The notes under the pieces were generated by a model that had not been told where the DNA came from, did not search any database, and saw only the letters and a list, made by a program, of their open reading frames with translations. A stretch of 64,000 nt of DNA from Luscinia megarhynchos (Eukaryota > Chordata > Aves > Passeriformes > Turdidae), in NCBI GenBank assembly GCA_034336665.1, contig JAPFBE010000033.1:3224001-3288000 (forward strand), written 5' to 3'. Positions 29,798-41,590 of this stretch are shown here, piece after piece; within the stretch, counting starts at the first letter, position 1; each line of letters opens with the position of its first letter. A program made the position numbers and the translations under genes.

Positions 29798-30916
29798 TTA
29801 TGACGGTGTTTTTCTCCTCAGGGTCAACTTCAAATCTCCTGCAGTCTCTTTCACCTCCCATTCAGGGCTTTTAGTGTCCTTCGTGAACCTTGATGGATTC
29901 ACTGGTCCCTTTATTCGGCTGGCATGAGTCCACCCTTTTTCTGCTGTTCAGATGGCCGTGTCTGTGGTGAGTAGTACCAAATACGGTCCTTCCCACTTCG
30001 GGGTTATTGGGTTTTCTTTCCAACTTCGAACCAGGACCCAATCTCCAGGTTGTACCTGATGTAACACAAGATCTAAAGGTGGTCTCTGAGCCCACATCCC
30101 TTTTTCCCACAGTTGTTTTCTAAATTTCATTAGGGTGACCAAATACTTATTGATATATTGTTCACTAATGTTAGGATTGGATTGAACCTTTTCCAAATTA
30201 TAGGGCATTCCATATAACATTTCAAATGGAGACAATCCTACATCTGCTCGTGGTTGTGTTCGAATATTTAGCAAGGCTAAGGGAATGCATTTTGTCCATG
30301 ACAGCCTAGTTTCTAGTACCAATTTAGTGAGTTGTTTCTTTATTTCTCCATTCATCCTTTCTACCCTTCCTGAACTTTGAGGATGCCAAGGGGTATGTTT
30401 CTCCCATCTAATTCCCAATGCTTCCGCCAGTTCCTGTGTTATTTTCGATGTGAATTGTGGCCCTTTGTCAGAGTCTATGGTCTCAGGCACTCCATACCTG
30501 GGCACCATTTCTTCCAACAAAGTTTTTACCACTGTCTGGGCTGTTTCTCTTGCAGTTGGGAAAGCTTCCACATAATGGGTGAGATGGTCTACTATGACTA
30601 AGAGGTATCTGACCCTTCCAACCTTTGGTAACTCAGTGAAGTCTATTTGCAAATTTGCAAAAGGCCTTTTTGCCAAAGGCCTTCCCCCTTGGGGTAATCT
30701 CCTCAGATTACTGCGGTTTACCCACAGACAGGTGGGACAGCTTTTAGTGATATGTTTAGCCATATCATGGAGCCCAATACTCATGAATTTAGTAGCAAAG
30801 TGGTCAACCAACCCCTGGGCCCCCCAATGTGTCTTTTGATGTAATTTATATAACATTCGCTGAGCTACCGCTTTGGGCAATATCTCTCTTCCATCTTCTA
30901 ACACCCATTTGCCCAT
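29798..30916 (-). pseudogene. pol: Integrase, one nonsense codon near the end (gERV-3)
   Basis: This enzyme would insert viral DNA into the host genome. The zinc site H-x3-H and C-P-T-C is followed by catalytic Asp in Q-I-D-F-T-E, Asp in S-D-K-G-P-Q-F and Glu in G-R-V-E-R-M-N-G. The C-terminal domain has W-E-G-P-Y. The open part runs 30916-29951. A TGA at 29948-29950 replaces an Arg-type codon, after which the same frame continues to the TAA at 29798-29800, adjoining the accessory ATG. All catalytic residues are intact. Confidence 0.9.
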
Positions 30917-32484
30917 TTCCTCTTTTACCCCATCCTCCTTAGTTTTTCCTTTTCCCCATCAGTAAAAACAGGATTATTTTCCTCCCTGCTCAGGTACTTC
31001 ATTATTTCCCTGTTTCTCTCTCAAAACCATTTCCTTCATGGCAGCTTGTTTCAGCTTCTTGATCAGCCGCGATTATTTCCTCTGCTTCTGAAATCTAACC
31101 CCCTGCTGGTGTCCCTTCAAATGAACCACTGCCACCCATTTGGGCCCCCTTAAAGCTCGCAATACTTCAGCTATCAATTTCTGATGTACTAAATCTTTTC
31201 CCTGTGAGTTAATCAGTCCCCTTTCCTCCCATAATTTTCCAAAGTGTGGACCACCCCAAACCCATATTTAGAATCGGGTATATATTGTTCCTTCTTTTCC
31301 CTTTTAAGAGTGTTAGAGCTCAAGTATAGCATACAACTCACACGCTTGTGCTGACCATGACTTATCCAAAGCCCCTGATTCTATTACTTGTAAGTCAGTT
31401 CCCCTATGATGGCATATCCAGATTTCCTTTTTGCCCTCAATCACCCCTGGAGGATCCATCTACAAACAGTTTCTCTCCCCCATCCAGCTCCTCTTCCTCC
31501 AAATCGGGTCTAATTTTTAGTTTGTTCTTCTATAGTAGCTATACAATCATGTACTAAAGGTTCCTGTTCTGGTTCTCCATATAGAAAGGCGTGGCTGGAT
31601 TTTTGTAGGGTGGTGGTTTCTAGAGTAAAATCAGGTGCCTCTAACAAAATTCCTTCATATTTTTAAAAGTCTCAAGATCAGAAATCCACTTATCCGCTTT
31701 TTGTTGCATCACACTCCGGATATTGTGGGGGGATAAGACCTTTAGACTACTATTGAAGGTAATTTTTTCTGGCCTCCTCTACCAATACAGCACATCCTGC
31801 TAAAATTTGTAAGCATGTAGGCCATCCCTCTACTCACTGGATCCAAAATTTTTGATAAATATGCCACCGGCTTCTTTTCCCTGCCCAATCCTGAGTCAGT
31901 ACTCCAAATGCAATTCCTTCTGCTACGTTTTGACAAATAAAAAGAATGGTCTTTTAAACCGAAGGCTTAAAACCGGGGCATGAACTAGACTTTCTTTTTA
32001 ACTCTTGAAGTTTTTCCGTGTCCTCCTGAGTCCACTTCATTAGCCCTTCCTGTGTCAACTTCTGATATAAAAATCTAGCTCTATTACTGTAATTCTCAAT
32101 CCACTGCCTACAATATCCGGTAAGGCCTAATATCTGCCGAATCTGTCTTTTTGTTCTTTGGTATTGGTAATGATAAAATAGCTTGAATTCTTTCCGGATC
32201 TATCCTCTTTTTAGCCTTTTCTCAAATAATGCCCTAAATATTTAACTTCCTCTTCTACAAATTGTAACTTAGTTTTGAAACTTTCAGGCCTTTGAGTCCC
32301 AAAAAGTTTAGAAGTCTATACTTTCTTTCCTTACATCCTCTTCATCTTTCCCTGCTAACAATAGGTCATCCACATATTGTGTCAAAGTCCCCCAGGCTTT
32401 GTCTGGTAATCCCTTTAAAATTTGTTCACAGCCTGCCCAAACAAGTTTGGGGATTCTGTGAACCCCTGGGGTAGTACTGTCCAC
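30917..32484 (-). pseudogene. pol: RT palm/connection and RNase H with clustered frameshifts (gERV-3)
   Basis: The region aligns with gERV-1 RT, including Y-V-D-D at 32365-32376, but is broken by many small, mostly single-base deletions. A 64-codon piece at 31742-31936 holds the K-K-P-V-A-Y-L-S-K start of RNase H. By contrast the neighbouring gag, RT N-terminal part, integrase and env show almost no indels. Confidence 0.85.
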
Positions 32485-33009
32485 CTAAGCTGTTGTCTTC
32501 TCCCCCGTTTCAGGGTCTTCCCATTCAAAGGCAAAATAATCTCTACTTAATTCCTCGAGAGGGCAGGCCCAGAATGCATCCTTTAAATCTATTACACTGT
32601 ACCACAAATTGTCCGGACCCAGCTTACTCAAAAGTGTATAAGGATTCGCCACCACAGGGAACCTGGCTATGGTCCGTTTGTTTATTTCCCTCAAATCATG
32701 TACCAAATGATAAGACCCATCTGCCTTTTTAACCGGAAGTATTGGTGTATTATATGGTGACATACAAGGCTCTAACAATCCCCTACTCAACAACCTGTCT
32801 ATCTCAGGCTTCAATCCCCTCCTTCCCTCAGGAGAGATGGGGTATTGCTTTATCCTTACTGGAATTTCGGGGTTCTTGATTTTAACTGTAAATGGGGCTA
32901 TTTTAAACTGCCCCACACTCCCAGGGTTATACCACACTTCCGGATTTATTTCCTTCTCGTCCTCCTGTCTGAGGGGACAGAGCCTAATTTGTAACTCTTT
33001 CTCCACCAC
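32485..33009 (-). pseudogene. pol: Reverse transcriptase N-terminal part (gERV-3)
   Basis: A 174-codon open piece covers the protease-RT linker and RT fingers up to W-E-D-P-E-T. It is in frame with protease apart from the TAG at 33010-33012. A frameshift ends it at 32485. Confidence 0.9.
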
Positions 33010-33345
33010 CTATATTTGGATACCTAATTCTACAATCATGTCTCTGCCTAATAAGTTGTAGTCTGATTCTGATACCAACAAAAAATCCCCCACCCCTAAT
33101 TTAGATTCTGATTCTATTACTACTCCCTTTATTACCTTTACATCAAAGGGTTCCCCTTTTGCTCCTATCACTGTAGCTGTTTCTTTAGACAGGGCACACC
33201 CCTTGGGTAACGATTGAAGTGTAGATCTTTCCGCACCAGTATCAACCAAGAAAGTAACCTCCTGGCCATGGGGACCCACTTTTAATTTTATCAAGGGCTC
33301 CCTCTGATGTTTCCAGGTCCCCAGTAAATAAAGCCCCTGACCCCC
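33010..33345 (-). pseudogene. pro: Protease, terminated by a TAG (gERV-3)
   Basis: Aspartic protease with the L-V-D-T-G-A-E active site intact. It follows the gag TAG (33346-33348) in the same frame. The frame is open to the TAG at 33010-33012, where gERV-1 has a sense codon. Confidence 0.85.
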
Positions 33346-34766
33346 CTAATCTGCCTTAAACTCCTCATCCCTAATTCGGATCCGGCATTCCCTCTTGAAG
33401 TGTCCTTTCTTCCCGCAATAAAAACACACCTTTAAGTCCTGCCTTTCTCTCGAGTCCTTTGTTTCGCTCGACTGTCGACCGGGCCTCCTCTGTACCGCTC
33501 CCGATCTTGCCCTCTGCTTTCCCGTACCGCAGCAACCATCATTCTAACCTGTCGCTTATGACTTTCCTCTTCCCTTCGTACATAAACCTTCTGAGCTTCC
33601 CTCAATAGTTCATCCAACCCTCTGTCCTGCCAGTCTTCCATCTTCTGTATCTTTTTCCTAATATCCTCCCAAGATTTTGAAACAAAATGCACTTTCAGTA
33701 CTGCCTGCCCCATCTGACCATCCGGATCCATTCCTGAGTAAAGTTGGAAGTTCTTTCGCAGCCTTTCTAGCCACTCTGTGGGAGTCTCATCTTTCTTCTG
33801 CCTCTCGTTAAAAGCCTTGTTGATATTCTGACCCCTCGGGACCGATTCCCTGATCCCTTGAACTATTATTGTTCTCAAATCTTGCATATGAACCCTATGG
33901 GCTGGATTTTGATGGTCCCAATTAGGATTCTGTAGCGGCCATTTTATATTGGCTGCTGGTCCTTGTGCGTGTTGGGCATCCCAAATACACATGCCTTCTC
34001 TCCTTATCATGTTCTTTTCCTCTGCTGTAAACAGGATATTCAATATGGACTGCAATTCCTCCCAAGTATACATGTTTGGGCCCAGAAACTGGTCTACCCT
34101 CTCCGCTACCCCTAGCGGGTCTTCCAACAGATGTCCCATTTCCTTCTTGAAATCTCTCATGTCTCCTGAACTGAGGGGTACCGATATAAACCCTATGCCG
34201 GCCTGTGGTCCTCCCATCGGCATTTCCCTTAGGGGATACAATCCTTTCCGGGCCCTACTCCTGGTAGTTGGTCCTGTATAATCTGAGTGGTCAGAGTCTG
34301 AATCTTCCCCGGGAGGTGCACTTGGACCAGCCGCAGCCTCTGGTATCTGAGCCGGAGGTATGTATGGAGGAGGGGCCACCATGGTCTCCTCTGGCCGGTT
34401 TCCCTTCTTTTTATCCTTATTTTCCCTAGATTTCTCCGCCAATTTAAAAATAAATACCTCCGGGCGTCCTACCCAAACCTTTGCATAATCACTCTCTTCA
34501 GCACAGAGAGGTTTTTTAGTGTTTACCCAAATATTCAGTTTTTGTTTTACCCAATCCTCTGAAGATCCAAATACTGGCCAAAATACATTTTTTGAAATTT
34601 CATTCCCACCCCACACCTCTACACAGTAATGTATCATTTTAGCCTTGTCCTTTCCCCCTGTATCGGGGAAATGTTCCCAATTATCTAACAGAAATCCTAA
34701 GGGGCTATCCCTAGGTACAGGTGGGAGTTTGATCTCTGCAGGAGGCTTACTCTTCCCCTGCCCCAT
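33346..34766 (-). pseudogene. gag: Gag with one frameshift in nucleocapsid (gERV-3)
   Basis: The ATG at 34766 starts M-G-Q-G-K-S-K (myristoylation signal). The frame is open for 444 codons to 33432 and includes matrix, a linker with a P-P-P-Y late-domain motif (about residue 133), and capsid. Near 33460-33480 a small indel moves the zinc knuckle (C-F-Y-C then H-F-K-R-E-C) into another frame that ends at the shared TAG 33346-33348. It is very similar to the unbroken gag of gERV-1. Confidence 0.9.
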
Positions 34767-34963
34767 TCCTCCAGAGTGCCTTTACACAATCAATGTTACT
34801 CTCGCTTCCCCTGTTTCGTGGCCCAAGCCCTCGCGGGTCAATGGGAACCGCACTACTAAGTGTCCGCACTCACTTGGGGAATCTGGCTGCCAGTTCCCCT
34901 CTCACACACACACCGCACCGCCACACTCTGGGATCCCGACCCTGCCCGAACGGATCCCTTTAT

Positions 34964-34969
34964 ACTTAC
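34964..34969 (-). promoter_or_regulatory. Leader splice donor (GTAAGT), gERV-3
   Basis: The minus strand reads GCAGGACGC|GTAAGTATA, identical in context to gERV-1. It is the expected donor for env and accessory messages. Confidence 0.72.
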
Positions 34970-35158
34970 GCGTCCTGCGTCTTCGTCCGGACTTTGTGCA
35001 CAAAATTTAAGGGGTCTACCCGGGCCCTTCTATCCTCCTTTGCTTCTCTCTTTTCCTCTTTGGGTTCGTCGGTCGGGATAGGAGCGGAATCCCCAGTCCC
35101 AGGGCCACCAAAGTGGTGGGGCGCCTCCCCGCAAACAGGGAATCTCTCCGATTCAGCG

Positions 35159-35176
35159 ATCCGAGTCACGGCACCA
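35159..35176 (-). other. Primer binding site, tRNA-His (gERV-3)
   Basis: The minus strand reads TGGTGCCGTGACTCGGAT, identical to gERV-1 and three bases from the LTR end. Confidence 0.92.
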
Positions 35177-35179
35177 AGT

Positions 35180-35735
35180 TGTTATAAATGAGCACAATGG
35201 GCCATCTCATACCAATCAAAATAATCAATTTATTATTGTAGAAAAGAGAAAGCAAAGTTGCAGCGCTGGGCGGCAGGGGAGTCACCGCTCCACCAACTGC
35301 CGCGCCCACCCCTCTTAGTTCGTCCCTTTTAAATTGTTCAGTTTCCGGATTACGTGTTCTTCTTCTAGTAATTTTGTGCATGCTCCTCCAGTTGCTAGGG
35401 GGTCTTCTTCTGCCTTCTGGTGGTCGAGGGATGAAGGTGAGGAGTCTTCCTCAGCCTTGTCCTGCTGACCCCTTCTCCTTATAAGGTGATCCGGCGGTTC
35501 CTTGGAAACTTACTGGCACTTAAAGCGATATGTGATTTATGCAAGCAAAGCAAAACGATTAACAACATCCTGGCCTTACTTTCAAGGTCTGTCAGGCTAG
35601 CAAAGCAAAACAATTAACAACATCTTGGCAAGCAAAGCAAAGCAATAAAACAATTTACGACATCCTGGCCCCACAGGCCCAGGCGATATCTTTTCAAGGT
35701 CTGTCAGGCGAACAAAAGGTTCCTTATCTATCACA
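35180..35735 (-). repeat. 5' LTR of gERV-3 (556 bp)
   Basis: Same length and ends as the 3' LTR, with TATA near 35477-35486 on the minus strand. It is followed by the TCCAG duplication at 35736-35740. Confidence 0.95.
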
Positions 35736-35740
35736 TCCAG

Positions 35741-37290
35741 GATTGGCTTGGTCCCTTCACCGATCGTTTCCCTCATGGGAAGAAGAAAATGCGATTAGAA
35801 TGGCTCCTCGCTCGCTTCGTAGATCAGGGACTGCTCCGTCTATGTCTCATGCACACACACGCACACTCCCGGATTTTCGTGACCCTCTCTTTTTTGTGAT
35901 ATACTCACCCGTCTGGGTTCTTCGTGGACAGATTAGAAGTTGCTACAGTTCCTTAGGGAATTTTACTTCCCTTTTCTCTTTTTGTCCCTTTTAATCGTAC
36001 TGAGGGTTAACCTGTGGTCTCTTATGGCTGCAGGAGAAGCCCAGATAAGCCGCTTAATTAAGAGGAGGCACCTACCGCCTGGGAAACCCCAGACCCATGG
36101 AGACTCGAGGTCTGTATCTTGGAATCTCAAATTTGTGAAAAACAAGATTCATGATTTAGAATTTATCAAAAGTTTAATAAGGGATAAAACAAGGACAAAA
36201 ATAAAAAGTAAACAGCACTGGGGTGACTTTGGTGATTGACCAAAGAACACACCTGTGTTATCTATATACTGTTACATTACTGGGGTACATGCATAATCGT
36301 GTTTCATACACTATTCAAACATTCTTATAAACTTTTGATGTATCAGAAACTATTTTGTTTGTTTTCTTTACACTCTACTTTATCTGCATGACATCCTGTG
36401 AATCAGGTTGAGATGTTTTATTTTTCTTGTGTCTCCATCCTGTTATTCCACATCCTCTGACAGGGATTGAACAAGTTCTCTTCAAGTTTAACAGGTGTTT
36501 TCTAATTATCCTCGGTGCTCTGGTTTGTGTCACAGTTATCACTTAGAGAGGTCAGGGCAGCATCTCAGCACTAAGTCAGTCAGTGGATGTGAGGGAAAGT
36601 ATCTGTAACATTTAGTGTTTTGCTAAGGCCTATAGTATAATATATTCATCACACTACCATTTCTATAAACTAGACAATACATACTTAAATTAGTAGATTA
36701 TGTTATACAAACAAACAGTTAAATAGAGCTATACATTATACTATATCCAAATATTTATGGTCAATACTAACATGCAAAAGCTAATGCATAAATGCGAAAG
36801 TCAGTCTTACATGGTAGTCTTTCTAACACTTTACAAACAAACTGTAGGCCTGCTGGTAGATAAAACCAGATACTGAGAGGTGAAAGAAGCAATCAGTGGA
36901 ACCATAATTTCCAGAGGAATTTCACTGATTGACACAGACTTACTCACTGAAGGCCGTGTTAAATCCCTGGAGTTAGAGAAAAAAAACAGAGACAAAAGAA
37001 GCAGTGGGAGGGGATGCATATTAGAACAGGGTCTCTATTAGGCAATTCGGGAAGTCTGCACATCTCAAGTACTTCAACCAATGGGGAAAGAGAGAGAGAA
37101 TTTAAGATAAAAAGGAGGCTGCAGTTCTCTAAGAATTAGAGAGACCCCAGGGGAAGTGCCCCATGGCCTCTCCTTTTATTCGAACAAAGTTACAGGACTT
37201 CTATGTCTCCTTTTTGGACATAAACCTCTGGTGTTTGTAGATTAATTTTCCTGACGCACAGAATGGTCATTTTTGTTTTGGGAGTGTAGC
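35741..37290. other. 1.5 kb without a recognised gene
   Basis: The first part may continue the element interrupted by gERV-3. After about 36240 it is AT-rich with no coding or LTR signature. Confidence 0.45.
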
Positions 37291-37706
37291 TGTCGGGGTC
37301 TGGGAGCCAGACCTCTGGCTGCCACTATGTGCCCAGATAAAGAGTTCCACAAGGAACCATCTCCTGATGTTTCGGGCTGGCCCAGCTTGGCCGGCACAGA
37401 GAAATGAGAACAAGACAAGCTCTGTGGGGTTCCACAGGTATTTATTGTCCTGTGAAGGGTCCAGGTACAGGTATAGTCTGCTGGACTGAGTTCAAACAGG
37501 TATTTTATAGGGTCTGAGTAGCTTGGAAAAGGAACCAATAGCTTGTGGTTTTTAGGAAATTATAACCAATGATTCTATAGGGACAATAAGCGGGCGGCTT
37601 AGTAGCAGAGGGAATATTTCTTTGATTAGTTCACTCTAGCAAAGCAATTCTTATCTAAGGAATTTCTCTCCAAGGAGGCCTAGTTAGGGTTTCTGTTCCC
37701 TCCACA
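37291..37706 (-). repeat. Probable antisense solo LTR
   Basis: The plus strand starts TGTCGGGGTCTGGG and ends CCCTCCACA. On the minus strand AATAAA-type sequence lies near 37438-37444. No target duplication was found, so the limits are tentative. Confidence 0.4.
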
Positions 37707-38069
37707 TGGGAGTCTGCAAGAGGTATTTGCCATTCAATCTCTAACTGGTTTTGTGTGGGGTCCTGATAAGAGTTAGGCCCTTTTTTATCCTTTTTTTTTT
37801 TTTCTCTCAGGGAATTTTCTTTCCATTTGTTGCCTAGTAGATAATGAATGGACAGTACTTAAGAGACAAAAAACGTGGCTGGAAATCTTGGAATTCCACT
37901 GAAATGGTTTGGGAGAGGAGGGGGAAGTGGTTTGTTTGCGGCAGTCTCTTAGCTGGGGGCAAGTGAGTTCTTGCCGGGCTCAGAAGGCAGACGGTTGTTG
38001 TTTTGGTGTTGGACTGCTGCTCCCCAGAGGATTGGCTCCTACTGCGGGGTTTTCCTTCACTGCTTTTCC

Positions 38070-38934
38070 TTACTCTGGGTGAGCCTCTGCTTGCAAGAGG
38101 GGCCATTGGACTGGGAGCTTTCAATGCCTGGCCTCACTGGGAGGGACCCTCAGCATCTGCTTGGGTGCCTCAGGGAAAACCCGGGCCCGCCACCTCTTCC
38201 CTGTCTCCAGGGGAAGCAGCTCCTGGATGCTTACAGGAGGCCCGGCTGCTGCTGCCATTGCCAGGACATCACATGGGGCACGTGAGAGCCAGGAGTAATC
38301 CAAAACACCGCCCCTCCACCTTCTCTCTCTTCCCAGGTCAACCTGGCCCCTACTGTTTCTGCCACTGCTCCGGGGTTATTGCTACACTTTGATTTGCTGC
38401 CCCAGGTCTGCTTGCTTCTGCCGTTCCAGCCCACTGTTCCAAGGTTCCTGCTACTGTCCAGCTTGCCACTCAGAGTGGTACTGATACCAACTGCTCCCTG
38501 TGAGTTTTGCAAGGGGAGCCATCTGCTCTCTACCCCCACACCTGAGTCACCATTGCCAGATGGAAAGGCTGCTGAGCTTGAGACACAGTGCCTCATGCAG
38601 GCGTGGGGGAATCATTGCACCTGCCCTGCCTTGCCAGGGCCCACTAGCACCCCCTACCGGTAGTGGTCGTAACTATGCCAAATGGGAAAGTGCGTGATGG
38701 GCAGTAAAAAGGCTGTATTAGGTTTTACTGTGTGATTTTTTCTGTTATTGCTATTATTGTTGTTTGTTTGTATGTATATATATTCTAGTAAAGAACTGAT
38801 ATTCCTTTCCCCACATCTGTGCCTAAAAGCCTTGTAATTTCGAAGTTATAATAATTAGGAGGGAAGAGGTCATCTTTTCTATTCCAAAAGATTCCCGCCC
38901 TCCTTGGCTGACACCTGTCTCTTAAACCAGGACA
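38070..38934 (+). repeat. Family C (ERVL-type) LTR, plus copy
   Basis: The part 38770-38934, ending CTTAAACCAGGACA, matches the reverse complement of 61537-61700 almost base for base. The part 38080-38300 matches 62106-62330 reversed. An ERVL pol fragment follows. The left end is approximate. Confidence 0.65.
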
Positions 38935-39009
38935 GTTCCCAGAGTGGGATCCTGTTGTGCTGCTACCACCTGCCAAGGTGGTAAATTTAAAAGAGTATCT
39001 AATTCCTGG

Positions 39010-39851
39010 GGCAGGGGGAAAGGGGAAATTACTCAAATGATTGAGGCACTCCTAAGACTGGGAATTGCTAGAGATACCATGACTGCTCTTAACAACCCTA
39101 TTTGGCTTGTTTGAAAATCAAAAATCAGATCGCACTTGGAGATTGAGTTATGATCACAGGGACTTGAATAAAGCAATCCCCCCTATTTGCAGTTAGGGAA
39201 CCAGAAATGGTTACCCTCATAGAAAAAATCAGCAAAACTTTACATCCCTGGAAGGCTGTAATAGATATTGTTAATGCTGTCTTTTAAATAGCCATTGTTT
39301 CTGACAGTCAAGATCAGTTTGCCTTTACCTGGCAACAACAGCAGTATACCTTTCAGGTATTACCTCAGGGATGTAACCACAGTCCCTCTGTTTGCCCCCA
39401 AATGGTGAGTGTTGATGTAGCACTGTGGTCGGGTGCTATCACTGTTTTCCATTAAATAAATGATCTACTTATTATGGCCAAGTCATGACAAGAAATTGAG
39501 GCAGCTGTTGAATTGCTGTAAGTCCACTTACAGATCCAAGACTGGGCAATTAACCTAAAGAAAATACAGGGCCGTGGTACTACTGTGCATTTTTGGGGGA
39601 TAGTTTGGCATGGGCAACTGTCCAGCAATTCCCTCTACCAACCACAGGGAAACAACTGCAAACTTTCCTGGGGCTTTCAAGGTGCAGGAGAACTTTCCTT
39701 CCACATCTGGCAGTACTAATGCACTCTTAGCAAAAAGTGACAGGGAAGACAGTTGTTTGGCAATGGGCCAAGCAACAACAATAAGCCTTGGATGCTTGCA
39801 AGAATGCTTTGATTTAGTATGCCCAATTGTACATGTCTGCATTTAAGGGCA
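39010..39851 (+). pseudogene. pol: Class III (ERVL) reverse transcriptase remnant
   Basis: Conceptual translation in shifting frames shows RT landmarks: W-R-L-S-Y-D-H-R-D-L-N, then Q-F-A-F-T-W and L-P-Q-G, an altered palm, and the F-L-G-L-S thumb start. It has many stops and frameshifts. It lies only about 75 bp after the family C LTR, so gag is gone. It is cut off at 39852 by a family A LTR. Confidence 0.75.
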
Positions 39852-41590
39852 TGTAGTAGGTTGATGATGGCTTGATGCCAGGCATGCACCAAAGCCACTC
39901 TCTCACTCTCCTTCCCAGAAGGACGTAGGAGAGAAAATATAATGAAAGGTTCATAGGTTGAGATAAAGACTGGGAGAGATCACTCATCAAATACTGTCAC
40001 AGGCAAAACAGGCTTGAATTAGATATTAAATGAATTTACTACTAAGAAAATTAGAGAAGGAAAATGGAAAGTAAGATACCCGTTAAAAATGCCTTCCCCC
40101 CACCTGTCCCTACTTCTCAGCTCTCCCTCCTACCCCAGCCATGCAGGGAGACTGGGAATAAGGATTATGGTGAGTTCATCGCCCATGGCTTCCCCTATGC
40201 TAAGGGAGAGGAGTCTTTCCCCTGCTGTATCATGAGGTCCCTCCCACGGGAGACAGTTCTCTGTGAACTTCTCCAGCATGAGTCCATCTCACAATCAACA
40301 ATTCTTTGCAAACTGCTGCAACCAGGCAACAGTCCCCCTGTCGTGGTTACAACAGAGAGAGTGACAATATGGGTGTAGCCAAACTGTATTCTACACACAT
40401 CTACATTATTCATGATGAACTGTTAATGGTGGGTCATTTGCAACAGCTGCTCAGTGCACATCCGACCCCCAGCCTGCAAGCTGGGTGTTAAACTTTTTGT
40501 GGCAGGGCAGCATTTGTCTTCACAAATTCACTCCGCTGTGATCACTGCACTCAGTCTAAGGGGGTCATCTCTGCCAATGGGCTATAATGGATCAACAGCC
40601 CCAATAAGCAGCTTTAGTAACCTAGGTCATCAAGTTCTCCCCAAAATATCCTATGGCTCATAGGATTACACAATTCCATTGTGTAATTTCGCACCCTGGA
40701 GGCGGTACTGAACATTCCTGACAGAATCTGCCTGTATATAATCTGGGTTTTGGGGACTGGGAGAACCACCACCACCACTGGACATCCAGAGAAGGACACA
40801 ACCTTTTTACAGGACCATCGCTTCAACAAGACCACATCCATCACTTCAACAGGACTGCAACCACCATTTAATTGGACTGCTACCACCACCCTGACTAACA
40901 GGGTATCCGGTTGTCAGGTTGTACTCTGATTTTGTCAGTTTAGGCCAATGTTTCTGTACTATTGCCTTTATTGTAGCTTTCCTATTAAATTGTAACTCCG
41001 ACTTGAAATCTCTCACAAGGTATTTGTGTGGGGTTATTTCTCCCACTGGTTTACCTTCAAACCAGCACACTCTCTCAAGCTGCTGTAGCATGGGTCACTT
41101 TTCCACGGGGTGCAGTCCTACAAGGACTGGCTGCTCCAGCGGGGTTCCTCTCTCCATGGGCCTCCCATAGGGTCACAGCCTACTCTCAGGCATCCACCTG
41201 CTCCAGCATGGGTCTCCGCCATGGGCTGCAGGGGGACAGCCTACTTTGCTATGGTCTTTACCATGGGCTGCAGAGGAATCCCATCTCTGATGCCTGAAGC
41301 ACCTCCTCCCCCTCCTTCTCCACTGACCTTGGTGTCTGCATAGTTGTTCTTCTCACATATTCTTATCCCACTCTTCTCTGGCCACAATTACAACTACACA
41401 ATCACTTTTTTCCCCCTTTATTCCTAAATATGTTATCACAAGATATTACCAACATTTCTGATTGGCCCAGCCTCGGTCAGTGGCATTTTCATCTTTGGAG
41501 CCAGCAGGGATTGGCTCTGGCAGACACTGAGGAAACTTCTAGCAGATTCTCAAAGAAACCACCCCTGTAGCCCCCCCAGTACCTAAATGA
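39852..41590 (-). repeat. Family A LTR, antisense copy with nested LTR
   Basis: It begins TGTAGTAGGTTGATG, matches 12209 onward, and resumes after about 41071 with the GGGTCAC..CCACGGGGTGCAG units. The middle (about 40339-41071) is foreign. The right end near 41590 is approximate. Confidence 0.65.
40339..41071 (+). repeat. Nested LTR of a different family inside family A
   Basis: This plus-oriented block interrupts the family A copy. It has a TATATAA element near 40734-40742, a TATTAAA poly(A)-like signal near 40982, and ends TTCAAACCAGCACA. The start is uncertain. Confidence 0.5.

Larger units (their letters stand above)
26545..35735 (-). mobile_element. gERV-3: complete, young gamma-like provirus with intact env
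   Basis: Both LTRs are 556 bp and differ at four positions by eye, all transitions, with TCCAG on both sides. The minus-strand order is LTR, tRNA-His primer site, splice donor, gag, TAG, protease, RT, RNase H, integrase, Cys-rich accessory ORF, env, polypurine tract, LTR. Env and the accessory ORF are open. Gag has one frameshift in nucleocapsid. Pol has a nonsense codon at 33010-33012, a cluster of frameshifts between 30917 and 32484, and a TGA at 29948-29950. Confidence 0.96.
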
